IMG/VR virus record: IMGVR_UViG_3300009158_000034
Span: 107,005-171,004 of that record
Length of the DNA: 64,000 bases
Direction: 5' to 3' (one strand)
Source: a virus
Of the stretch, positions 15,433-23,095 are shown in pieces. A program made the position numbers and the translations under genes. The notes under the pieces are model-generated. The model saw only the letters and a list, made by a program, of their open reading frames with translations. It did not search any database and was not told the origin of the DNA. The first letter of the stretch is position 1, and every line of letters starts with the position of its first letter.

Positions 15433-15548
15433 GCTACCTCCACCACACGATATTGACTGAATGGATAATTCTCATTGAGCCATTCAATCATACCTTCTTC
15501 GTAAGGAAGAAACACGCTATTGAATTTGTTAGTGATATACTTACGCAC
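15429..15548 (-). CDS. Small protein with GTG start, 39 aa
   Basis: GTG at 15546-15548 with AAAGGA six bases upstream. The product is MRKYITNKFNSVFLPYEEG and then an aromatic, acidic tail. Its stop overlaps the next ATG by four bases and it directly follows the SPFH gene. Unknown function. Confidence 0.58.
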   Translation of the reverse strand: MRKYITNKFNSVFLPYEEGMIEWLNENYPFSQYRVVEVA

Positions 15549-15558
15549 AGTCAATCCT

Positions 15559-16416
15559 TTACTTACTGATGTTCATCAAGGTCTTTGAATCACCGCCCAA
15601 CACAGTAGTAGGCAGCTTACCGTCCCACTTTTCGATCCATTGCAGTTGCACATAGTTTGCACCACCGTTAGATTGAATAGCAGCCGCTTGAATCGCAATA
15701 GCTTTAGCTTCACCATCTGCCTGTGCGATACGACTGTTTGCTTCAACTTTGATACGCTCCAGGTCTTGCTGTGCCTTAGCAGTTTTCTGTGCAGAAATAA
15801 CTTTATCTTCAATTGCTTGTTGATATGCTTGACTAAATCCAAAGTTTACCAAGCTGATATTACTTACAGCAATATTGAACGGAGCCATCTTAGTAATCAA
15901 GTGTTGCAATATCTCTTGACTAACCAAATCACGCTTAGTAACCAATTCTTCACTTGTATAGTGACCTGTCACACTCTTAAAAGCCTCATTGATTCCAGGA
16001 CCAAGAACTTTTTCATCTACATTGAGACCATACTCTTTGTAGATATGCGGTACTTTGAGCGGGTCAAGACGATAGTTCACTACGATATCAGTATGCACAA
16101 CCTGCAAGTCTTTAGTACCTGCGTTAGCACCTTTTAGTTCTGCTTTCTGTAGACGAACATCTACATCCTTGATTGAACTGATTGGATTCACAAAGTGAAC
16201 ACCTTCAGTCAAGGGCAAGGGATTGACTTCACCCAATGTAACTTGTACACCAGTATGCCCTGCACTAATTACAGTGAATGCCGAAATTCCAATTGATATA
16301 AGAATGATTGCTACACCTGTAAGTACGCCCAACGCAATCTTTTTAAATTCTGACACAAAAATAATAGCACCTGCTACTAGCAAACCTACAAAAATACCCA
16401 CGAGAATTATAAACAT
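15559..16416 (-). CDS. SPFH/prohibitin-like membrane protein
   Basis: A 285-residue member of the stomatin/prohibitin/flotillin/HflKC superfamily. Two hydrophobic segments (about 1-22 and 28-50) anchor it. The SPFH domain (about 52-210) begins with SAGHTGVQVTLGEV and includes NYRLDP and VSNISLVNFGFS. An Ala/Gln/Glu-rich coiled coil (about 205-245) follows. Bacterial relatives form rings or cages that control FtsH-type proteases or membrane domains. A phage copy could shield infection proteins from FtsH, as the host HflKC-lambda CII system suggests; that is inference. It has its own promoter at 16441-16469. Confidence 0.88.
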   Translation of the reverse strand: MFIILVGIFVGLLVAGAIIFVSEFKKIALGVLTGVAIILISIGISAFTVISAGHTGVQVTLGEVNPLPLTEGVHFVNPISSIKDVDVRLQKAELKGANAGTKDLQVVHTDIVVNYRLDPLKVPHIYKEYGLNVDEKVLGPGINEAFKSVTGHYTSEELVTKRDLVSQEILQHLITKMAPFNIAVSNISLVNFGFSQAYQQAIEDKVISAQKTAKAQQDLERIKVEANSRIAQADGEAKAIAIQAAAIQSNGGANYVQLQWIEKWDGKLPTTVLGGDSKTLMNISK

Positions 16417-16440
16417 AAAAAGTCCTTTGTTAAAAAATAC

Positions 16441-16469
16441 AGTATAACAGAAAATGCAATAGTTGTCTA
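16441..16469 (-). promoter_or_regulatory. Sigma70-like promoter for the SPFH gene
   Basis: Minus strand -35 TAGACA (16464-16469), 17-base spacer, -10 TATACT (16441-16446). Confidence 0.7.
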
Positions 16470-16481
16470 TTGTTTTGGCTA

Positions 16482-16928
16482 TTACTTAGTCAGTTCAGCA
16501 ACTAGCAAGAAATGATCATAAGCCTTTTTTACAGCAGGGTTAGTCAATATCTTAGCTGCTTCACCTTCTAAAGCCTTGAGTCCTGCTTGAGCAATGTCGT
16601 ATGATGAGGCACCACTTAGAGTAGCAAGTTCATCACCAAACTCTTTGGCCAGTTTCTTCCATGCCTTACGTTGACCTTCAGTGATAGGAGTTTGCTTTGG
16701 TTGCAATTCACTGGCCTTTTGCATGGCTTGCATCATAGCATCTTCGGCCACCCGAGCAGCAGCAATCAGTGCAGCATAATCAGGATCAATGTTGTATCTA
16801 CGGCTCTGCCCACCTGGATAGCATATCACAAGATGACTACCTTTTGGAAAACTATCTAGCAAGTCATTGTCGTATTCAGCAACAGGAACATATTTCCTGC
16901 CGATCTTTTCGTAGTAAATTTTTTTCAT
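16482..16928 (-). CDS. Hypothetical protein, 148 aa
   Basis: Residues 1-50 form a probable beta domain (YEKIGRKYVPVAEYD, SHLVICYPGGQSRRY); residues 55-148 are helical and Ala/Lys-rich. I recall this in T4-like aquatic phages, always next to the Trp-rich gene upstream. Function unknown. Confidence 0.72.
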   Translation of the reverse strand: MKKIYYEKIGRKYVPVAEYDNDLLDSFPKGSHLVICYPGGQSRRYNIDPDYAALIAAARVAEDAMMQAMQKASELQPKQTPITEGQRKAWKKLAKEFGDELATLSGASSYDIAQAGLKALEGEAAKILTNPAVKKAYDHFLLVAELTK

Positions 16929-16929
16929 A

Positions 16930-17769
16930 TTATGTCCACAAACTGTCTCTAATCTTAATTAAACGAATCATCATTTCAGTATCTTCTTTATCGTAGGCTT
17001 TTTCAATCTTGTCTAACAACTTATGAGCCTTATCACGAGATTTTATTTCATCAGGTGCTTTTGCACTCATACCAAGCCAAGTATCACCGTGCTTGTTACG
17101 TAAACTTTCACAGTATTCACTCCAGCCACTTGCTTTATATGGGTCAGGACGATTGCGATATGTAACTGTCCACCATGTGTAAAGTTCCTTAATCTCTTTA
17201 GCATGTAGTGCTTGACTAGTAGGTTTACCATAGTCGGGATCACTTTTGTCAACCCAATCACTATTAGTAAGAGTCATTGCCCAGTCAAGATGATCGATAC
17301 CTGCTTGACTGCAACGCCAAGTGCGCCAACGCCACCAACCACTAGCATAGAAAGGAGGATCATATTTAGCACGATCTTCCTTGCTTCCCCACGCAATGTG
17401 GCTCCAGGCTTGTTCGACCTCGACAAAATCAACCAACTCATTAAATAAGCATGGAAGGAACCTACTGCCAACATCACTCCAAGAACCAGGCTTAATATCA
17501 CGATGATGTGCGGTAAGAGCATGAGTACGAGTAACATATCGGTTATTAATGTAATACTTGACATCATAAATCTTTCTAATAGGATAAGTTACAAAATCTT
17601 GAAGTTTACCAAGACCTTCCTCAGCTAACCAAAAACGAATAGGGTTATAACCTTTGGTGTTGTTAGCCCAATCATTCCATTCTTCACTAGTGCCTGACTT
17701 GAGTTTGGGAGTTCCACGAACCCAATCAGCGAAAGGGGTGCAACTCCAGTAATTACTATGTTGTGCCAT
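16930..17769 (-). CDS. Conserved Trp-rich phage protein, 279 aa
   Basis: An unusually Trp/Tyr-rich protein starting with a WSCTPFADWVRGTPK segment and containing YYINNRYVTRTHALTA. I recall homologues in many T4-like and other large phages, annotated only as hypothetical. The N-terminal half looks globular and the C-terminal 60 residues are charged and helical. Position next to replication genes suggests nucleic-acid work, but no catalytic motif is evident. It overlaps the upstream metallopeptidase-like gene by 14 bases. Confidence 0.8.
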   Translation of the reverse strand: MAQHSNYWSCTPFADWVRGTPKLKSGTSEEWNDWANNTKGYNPIRFWLAEEGLGKLQDFVTYPIRKIYDVKYYINNRYVTRTHALTAHHRDIKPGSWSDVGSRFLPCLFNELVDFVEVEQAWSHIAWGSKEDRAKYDPPFYASGWWRWRTWRCSQAGIDHLDWAMTLTNSDWVDKSDPDYGKPTSQALHAKEIKELYTWWTVTYRNRPDPYKASGWSEYCESLRNKHGDTWLGMSAKAPDEIKSRDKAHKLLDKIEKAYDKEDTEMMIRLIKIRDSLWT

Positions 17770-18037
17770 TACTAAATACCTCTGGATTATCTTCTACTAA
17801 TGCAATCAATGCGTGAGTTTGAAACTTAACCTGTTCTTCTGTCATCTTTAGATTGTAGGCATGGTCCAGTATATGCAATACTTCATGCCACAATGCAATC
17901 TTTTTAGTTTGTTCAGTAAAGGTTTCGTTAATCCAAATCTCTTGACTATTGAATAATGCAAGGCCAATATTACCTTGCATTTCCTCAGGTGTCTTGTACA
18001 GTACTTCGTATGTTATTCCACAAATTTTCAGTTTCAT
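17756..18037 (-). CDS. Minimal HExxH metallopeptidase-like protein, 93 aa
   Basis: WHEVLHILDH places a zinc-binding HEVLH at residues 51-55, with the preceding IWIN segment typical of ImmA/IrrE- or SprT-like minimal peptidases. The third ligand is not obvious. ImmA-type enzymes cleave repressors; whether this copy is active is uncertain. Overlaps the Trp-rich gene downstream. Confidence 0.66.
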   Translation of the reverse strand: MKLKICGITYEVLYKTPEEMQGNIGLALFNSQEIWINETFTEQTKKIALWHEVLHILDHAYNLKMTEEQVKFQTHALIALVEDNPEVFSNGTT

Positions 18038-18038
18038 T

Positions 18039-18296
18039 TTATTCTCCTAATTTTTCCCATATCCACTCTGACTCTTTCATATGTGCTACTGGTATCAACC
18101 ATTTGTACTGTATGCATTCAAGTATAACACGCTTAAAATTGTCAGGGCATTCACGACTGATTTCAAAGCCAGCCCTTGGGATAGTGCTGAAACCTCGTTC
18201 ATCATACATAATGAAGCCTGGATCACCGAATCGTATTGATTTAATACGAAACTTTGGATCACTATTTTGGTAAGTTATTTTCATCTTCAAAATCAA
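18039..18296 (-). CDS. Hypothetical protein, 85 aa
   Basis: A small beta-rich protein; the start may be M1 or M5 (MKITYQNSD). It overlaps the upstream gene by 35 bases. Function unknown. Confidence 0.62.
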   Translation of the reverse strand: MILKMKITYQNSDPKFRIKSIRFGDPGFIMYDERGFSTIPRAGFEISRECPDNFKRVILECIQYKWLIPVAHMKESEWIWEKLGE

Positions 18297-18510
18297 ACAT
18301 TTCTCTAATAGATTTTATATACTGTGTTGGTAATACGCTAAATGTAGAAGCCTGCATAATTATAGCACAACAATCATTAATAATCAACTGTGCAAATTTA
18401 TTATCTACTTTAGTTTGGTAACTTTTATAGGTAGGTTTTAGATTAGGGAAATTGTCCTTAACATATTGCTCGGCTGCTTTCTTATGCTCTTGTATTCTTT
18501 TCTCAATCAT
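18262..18510 (-). CDS. Diverged MNERI-family protein, 82 aa
   Basis: Starts MIEKRIQEHKKAAEQ, has the central block KFAQLIINDC and ends IREMFDFED. These line up with the MNERI paralogues at 14-15 kb. The sequence between blocks differs. Function unknown. Confidence 0.62.
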   Translation of the reverse strand: MIEKRIQEHKKAAEQYVKDNFPNLKPTYKSYQTKVDNKFAQLIINDCCAIIMQASTFSVLPTQYIKSIREMFDFEDENNLPK

Positions 18511-18664
18511 TACTTCCCGGGTATAATTGCATCTGCAACTGCACCCACTGCCTTTGCTGTAACTTTCACTCCTGTCGCTACTACAGTAACACCTGCATCA
18601 GCAACTGCTACTACCGCACAACCATGCAATAGTAAGCAACATATAATTAAAATCTTATTCACGC
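18510..18664 (-). CDS. Small lipoprotein, about 50 aa
   Basis: I start at the GTG on 18662-18664, giving a hydrophobic signal with lipobox LLHGC. A short Val/Ala/Gly-rich mature region follows (CAVVAVADAGVTVVATGVKV onward). The frame is open to 18695, but that would run deep into the exonuclease gene. The mature part resembles small proteobacterial lipoproteins of unknown function. A host-like envelope gene carried by a phage. Confidence 0.6.
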
Positions 18665-19660
18665 TAGTACACCCACGTAAGGACTGTTCAACCATTTTGC
18701 GTATGTCTCTGCATTATCACTAATTTTATTCAACTCATACTTGCCACAGAATTTCATCAAGTGTATTCCCACTTGTGGAATAGTAGTTCTGCGAACACCC
18801 TCACGAATGTTTGTATCTACTGATAGTTTAACATCATCGGGCTGTGCTGTCAAGTCAATTAGGGTGCGGTTGCGTTCATAATCGTCACGCACACGATGTT
18901 CAACCCCTTCGTGATCGGACCAGCGTTGCAACATCAGATTGTTCCACTGGTAGCCTTGTTTATTTCTATCAGCATATGCCTCAATCAATCCAACTTTGTT
19001 CTTACTACCTTTCTCACGCACACCGGGAAAGGCACTGAAAATATTGTCGGTTGCGTCACCGCGCATGGTCTTCTTGAATAGCAGATATTGTGGGTCCTCA
19101 AGTAGTTTAGGTTCTTTAGTTTTCTTATCTTTTACTGAACGACCCTTATCATCAAAGTATCCCTCAAGTGTAATTAGTTCACCACTTACGCCATTGTACT
19201 GTTTGACTTTGGGTGAAATCAATTGTACGAAATCCGTGTCCGAACTGATGATAAAAATTTCATCCTCAGGATGCAAGTGAATGAAACGTGCAATCAAGTC
19301 ATCAGCCTCAGCCTTAGGATCACGCAATACACTACAGTTTGTGCGGTCTTTAAGGTAAGAGCAAAATGTATCATACGTTTGCCAAAACATGGTGTTTTCT
19401 TCAACCTCTGCCTCTGTTTGAGACATTGTATCTACTACGCGGTTCTTCTTATACGGAGCGTACAAGTCCTTACGAAAGCTGCGACCTTCTAAACAGAACA
19501 CTACATGATCAATTCCAAAACGTTTAACGATTTGATTAGTGCTAGCCAATGTAAGATGTAAGGCCATACCCACCTTCTCGTCAACTGTACTATTGCGTGA
19601 TGCAATGTGCCGAGCGCGGAAGAACGTATTTGCGGTATCAATGAGTGCGTATTTGGTCAT
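18659..19660 (-). CDS. T4 RNase H-like 5'-3' exonuclease (FEN family)
   Basis: A 333-residue PIN/FEN nuclease, slightly longer than T4 RNase H (305). The metal-binding acidic clusters are visible: ALIDTAN at the start, PKAEADDLIAR, SSDTDFVQL, and the helix-3-turn region MRGDATDN. It removes RNA primers and flaps during lagging-strand synthesis. The ATG lies exactly six bases after the TATAAT of its promoter (19667-19672), so its mRNA is probably leaderless. The gene just upstream ends at 19678. Confidence 0.9.
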   Translation of the reverse strand: MTKYALIDTANTFFRARHIASRNSTVDEKVGMALHLTLASTNQIVKRFGIDHVVFCLEGRSFRKDLYAPYKKNRVVDTMSQTEAEVEENTMFWQTYDTFCSYLKDRTNCSVLRDPKAEADDLIARFIHLHPEDEIFIISSDTDFVQLISPKVKQYNGVSGELITLEGYFDDKGRSVKDKKTKEPKLLEDPQYLLFKKTMRGDATDNIFSAFPGVREKGSKNKVGLIEAYADRNKQGYQWNNLMLQRWSDHEGVEHRVRDDYERNRTLIDLTAQPDDVKLSVDTNIREGVRRTTIPQVGIHLMKFCGKYELNKISDNAETYAKWLNSPYVGVLA

Positions 19661-19666
19661 GTGTGT

Positions 19667-19695
19667 ATTATAGTCTACTATTTAGTTTTTGTCAA
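19667..19695 (-). promoter_or_regulatory. Sigma70-like promoter for the exonuclease
   Basis: Minus strand TTGACA (19690-19695), 17 bases, TATAAT (19667-19672). Only six bases separate the -10 from the ATG. Confidence 0.85.
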
Positions 19696-20136
19696 CTTGA
19701 CTTCTTCCAAAAACATATCAGGATTGGAATTGATGTTAGAGAATAGTAGTGGGTTATTAATAGTAAACGGGAGAAACTTTGACTTTACTTTTCTGATAGT
19801 ATCATATGGGTAATTGACAATTCTATCAGCAACAAACTTTTCTAGGTCCTTGAGGTTAATTCCATGTACTGGATCTAACCATTCTAGTTTTTCATTGCTT
19901 AGTTCAAGCCTATATTCTGCCCATTCTTTTTTAACGTATCGTTCTAAATCTTTAATCTGATGAATATCACCATAATATAGATTACAAAACTGTTGTGCAG
20001 CCGCAACGTGGTTAGAATATTCTAACAGTCTGTCAACGGGTAGATCCCTGAGTGTAATACCATATCCAAGCACAAGAGTTTGTGCTTGGATAATGTTATA
20101 GAACCACCCGTGATTAGAGAGTGTAGTTACCGACAT
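19678..20136 (-). CDS. Hypothetical protein, 152 aa
   Basis: A soluble helical protein with no known motif. It starts within the last 23 bases of the ParB-like gene, implying coupling. Its 3' end contains the exonuclease promoter. Confidence 0.66.
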   Translation of the reverse strand: MSVTTLSNHGWFYNIIQAQTLVLGYGITLRDLPVDRLLEYSNHVAAAQQFCNLYYGDIHQIKDLERYVKKEWAEYRLELSNEKLEWLDPVHGINLKDLEKFVADRIVNYPYDTIRKVKSKFLPFTINNPLLFSNINSNPDMFLEEVKLTKTK

Positions 20137-21427
20137 TCTGACGAATATTCAGCGGAAGAGAATCATAGATATCATGCGTGATTCCCGGCGCTGGTGTGTA
20201 AATGAAATCACTTACATCAGTAGTAACCAAGTGCTTGCCGTGCATTTTCTTGTACATTTTAAGTACCAATGCCAATGCACAGTTATAAGGTGGAGTCTTG
20301 GCATCTTTGCCTTGAATCTTCAACCATGCCTTGTGTGTTTCTGCGGTGATGCTACGCAACTCAGGGAAACCAACAAAGAAAGTTTTAACGATAGCATGAA
20401 TGTCCTTCATGAATTCATCAAACGCTTTGCCCTTCATTGGTACGTTGCCATTCATCAGTCCTGCATACAAGTGACCATAGAAACCAAATGCTTGCGAGTC
20501 CACTTCTGAACCATGCCAGAATTTATTGTTCATTGAAATAATGAACTTAAACTTATCCATGTCATCATCAGTAAAACTAGACAATGCCTTGATATGAGTC
20601 AGTGTACCAGCACGACCTGCATGAGCATGATTGGGTGCCATTGGAATTGTATCTTCACTTTCACAATGAGTTTGTTTCTCGGCAGCTAGTTTGTATTTGT
20701 CATTAGGACCATTGTCACCGTACAACCGAAAGCTACGAACATGAACACGATGGTAGTCAAATTCATCCCAAGGCTTAGAACCTTCACCATTGCGATAGAG
20801 ACCAGCTAACAGAGAAAAACTTTCTTGGTCAGTATCTACTACCCAGCATGGATATTCAAAATCAAGCCAATCTTCGGGGACGTTATCCCAGATACCTTCT
20901 TTTGCGAACGAACCAACTACAGTTAGTGTATGCATACTGTCGATAACCAATAGTTGATTAGTTCCTCGTAGTCGCACGATAAAGATAGGGCTTAGTAAGC
21001 GAGGATCAAACCCACTGCTAATTTTAGCACAATGAGGTTTATCCAGTAGACGTTGTACTTCCTCAGGGATAATTAAAGCACGGAGTTTGTGATTCTCAAA
21101 TTTAGGAATGTCTATAATTTTAAATTGAATGTTGTTTGCCTGTAAGAAAGCAATAACATTTTGAAACTTCTTGTAACCTGAAAGTTCATTAGTCAAATCA
21201 ATTACATTCTTGTTTTTCAATTGAGATTTAGTCTTAGCCAAAACATTATCTAATTGACTAATATTTACCTTCTGACGATTTGGACGCCATACTAGTTTAG
21301 TCTTTGTAGAGGGGACCGTCGCAATTACCACAGCGGCAGATTGACCATTCAATGCTGTCACGGAAGTTTTATTAGCGGTTGTTTTTGCTGTTGCTGTTTT
21401 TACAGCGGTTGCTTTTACTGTTGCCAT
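20114..21427 (-). CDS. ParB/sulfiredoxin-like domain protein, 437 aa
   Basis: The start is ATG 21425-21427 (MATVKATAVKTATAK), because AAGGAA precedes it and the promoter at 21483-21511 lies inside the longer open frame. An Ala/Thr/Lys-rich disordered tail (about 1-35) precedes a globular part. Within it, SPIFIVRLRGTNQLLVIDSM and then TVVGSFAKEG resemble the ParB/Srx strand-helix with its ID-X(M/G)H nucleotide site. The C-terminal half is unique, Trp/His-rich. ParB-like phage proteins range from DNA-binding factors to nucleases; which applies here cannot be read. Confidence 0.6.
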   Translation of the reverse strand: MATVKATAVKTATAKTTANKTSVTALNGQSAAVVIATVPSTKTKLVWRPNRQKVNISQLDNVLAKTKSQLKNKNVIDLTNELSGYKKFQNVIAFLQANNIQFKIIDIPKFENHKLRALIIPEEVQRLLDKPHCAKISSGFDPRLLSPIFIVRLRGTNQLLVIDSMHTLTVVGSFAKEGIWDNVPEDWLDFEYPCWVVDTDQESFSLLAGLYRNGEGSKPWDEFDYHRVHVRSFRLYGDNGPNDKYKLAAEKQTHCESEDTIPMAPNHAHAGRAGTLTHIKALSSFTDDDMDKFKFIISMNNKFWHGSEVDSQAFGFYGHLYAGLMNGNVPMKGKAFDEFMKDIHAIVKTFFVGFPELRSITAETHKAWLKIQGKDAKTPPYNCALALVLKMYKKMHGKHLVTTDVSDFIYTPAPGITHDIYDSLPLNIRQNVGNYTL

Positions 21428-21482
21428 TTTATTTTCCTTAAAAAAGTTTATATTGCTAAACACCATGTCTAGCAATAACTGC

Positions 21483-21511
21483 ATTATACACGATTTTTTC
21501 TTTATTGTCAA
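21483..21511 (-). promoter_or_regulatory. Sigma70-like promoter for the ParB-like gene
   Basis: Minus strand TTGACA (21506-21511), 17 bases, TATAAT (21483-21488). Perfect hexamers. Confidence 0.85.
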
Positions 21512-21539
21512 TAACTTTTTGGTTTATTTAACCAAATTG

Positions 21540-22004
21540 TTAGCTGACTTCTGTCCTCCCATCTCCTAGGTCCTTAGCACGGACCACTCTCATTTCTGAG
21601 GCCATTGCTCTATTTTCCGGATCAGCCTGTTGCTGTTCATAGAGTTCAAGTGCTACATTGCGACATACCGATTGAAACCAGCGTTCGGCAATGATAGTGT
21701 CTGTATCATCATCACGAATCTTATATCCTGCACGAATTAGATTCAGAATGAATTTATCATTCCAATCAAGTTCAAACGCCCCAGTGTTAATATCATATGG
21801 ATCAAGTTCCATCTTTAGTATATTAACATACGGCAAACCAAGTTCATCTGCTTTTGCTTTGTCAGATACAGTTGGTTGTTCCTTCTGTACCTTAGGTGCC
21901 TTAGGTTTGCGAGGTTTCTTTACCTTAGGCACTGCTGGGGGAGGAGCCAATAATTCCTCTAATGCTTTTTCTTTGCTACCAAAAAATCTATCAAATAGTC
22001 CCAT
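21540..22004 (-). CDS. Hypothetical protein with Pro/Lys-rich linker, 154 aa
   Basis: I start at M (22002-22004), giving MGLFDRFFGSKEKALEELL, an amphipathic membrane-binding-like opening. A Pro/Lys-rich linker (about 22-45) and a globular acidic C-terminal domain follow. Overlaps the UV endonuclease stop by 14 bases. Function unknown. Confidence 0.66.
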   Translation of the reverse strand: MGLFDRFFGSKEKALEELLAPPPAVPKVKKPRKPKAPKVQKEQPTVSDKAKADELGLPYVNILKMELDPYDINTGAFELDWNDKFILNLIRAGYKIRDDDTDTIIAERWFQSVCRNVALELYEQQQADPENRAMASEMRVVRAKDLGDGRTEVS

Positions 22005-23046
22005 TTTTATATCTCTCAAATAATTTAAAGCTGGCAAGATTCTTTGCCTTTGATTCACACATTATATCAAAGTTATCACAGAATGTCAATGCCCAATCGT
22101 TCACAGCATCGTTCCAATAGTAGTCGCTATGTGCCCTAAGTTTCTGTTTGCTATGTCCATTTTCTAGCAAACGCTCCAACTCTGGGCGATCAGTAACGGA
22201 AAAGTCTCCGAGTACATCTTCGCGGCTAACACTGTAATGCATAGTAGGGCGAACACCCCGCCAACTGTCAATAACCCTTTTAACCCTGTCATCAGATGGG
22301 TCAATGTATTCTCCTTCACGTATCCAATTATGGTGTATGTCCATGACCGTAGGCACGAGGTCAGATAGTGATAAGCAGTCAAGTAGTCCATGTGTATATT
22401 CCTCATTCTCTAGTGTAAGTGTGTTTCGGGCTTCGGGTGACAAACGATTGTACACATCACGAATGCCCTGTGGACCTTTACGACCACTGATGTGTACATT
22501 AACTTTGAAGTCTTGAAATGTTTTGCCATAGCCCATCCAACGAACCATGTCACAATGATATTCAAATTCTTCAATACTCTTATTTACTACTTCTTCACGG
22601 TCACTCGCTAAAACTACAAATTGGTCAGGGTGAAAACTAAGACGGACATCATTAGCCCGTGCAGTCTCGCCGATGGGACTGAACCATCGTGCTAGACTAT
22701 CTTGCATTGTTTTATCTTGCCAAAAGTCTTGCCAACCATCCATTGTATAGAAGGGAAGCATGTCCGATGTAAGACGAACCATACGCAATGATGGTTCTAG
22801 TGATGACACTTTTTTAACTAGTGCATGAGTATTGAGAATGTTTTGCTTTGATACCTCAAGTATCTTTTCTTCTGCGGTGCTACGAGATTGTCTATTGATC
22901 CATGCACGGGTTGTACCGCCGGTGGTTAGTTCTCTGACAGAACAGACTTCACCTTTACTGTTTAGTTCACTAAATTTACAAGCAAAGCCTATGCGTTTGA
23001 TAGATTGATTTGTCAAGATAAAAGTCCAAAGTGATAAATAATACAT
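21991..23046 (-). CDS. uvsE: UV damage endonuclease (UvsE/UVDE)
   Basis: A TIM-barrel UV-damage endonuclease that nicks 5' of cyclobutane dimers and other lesions. The signature LSFHPDQFVVLASDREEVVN and TLENEEY, MDIHHN segments carry the metal ligands. About 351 residues from the first ATG, or about 341 from a TTG at 23014-23016. The ATG at 23046 sits only two bases from the -10 hexamer (23049-23054), so it cannot be in the mRNA made from that promoter; the true start is uncertain. It gives the phage its own UV repair, as T4 denV does by a different enzyme. Confidence 0.92.
   Translation of the reverse strand: MYYLSLWTFILTNQSIKRIGFACKFSELNSKGEVCSVRELTTGGTTRAWINRQSRSTAEEKILEVSKQNILNTHALVKKVSSLEPSLRMVRLTSDMLPFYTMDGWQDFWQDKTMQDSLARWFSPIGETARANDVRLSFHPDQFVVLASDREEVVNKSIEEFEYHCDMVRWMGYGKTFQDFKVNVHISGRKGPQGIRDVYNRLSPEARNTLTLENEEYTHGLLDCLSLSDLVPTVMDIHHNWIREGEYIDPSDDRVKRVIDSWRGVRPTMHYSVSREDVLGDFSVTDRPELERLLENGHSKQKLRAHSDYYWNDAVNDWALTFCDNFDIMCESKAKNLASFKLFERYKNGTI
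23033..23040 (+). promoter_or_regulatory. Late-promoter-like box GATAAATA for the plus-strand operon
   Basis: Plus-strand GATAAATA, 55 bases upstream of the ATG at 23096, interleaved with the minus-strand uvsE promoter. Confidence 0.5.
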
Positions 23047-23048
23047 AT

Positions 23049-23077
23049 AGTGTAACAGAATTACGCAATAAAGTCAA
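23049..23077 (-). promoter_or_regulatory. Sigma70-like promoter for uvsE
   Basis: Minus strand -35 TTGACT (23072-23077), 17 bases, -10 TACACT (23049-23054). It faces away from the plus-strand late-type operon. Confidence 0.65.
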
Positions 23078-23095
23078 CTATTTACGGACAACAAC

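Noticed and set aside
21428-21511. Longer N terminus for the ParB-like protein
   Set aside because: It would span a perfect promoter and lacks a ribosome site; the internal ATG has AAGGAA.
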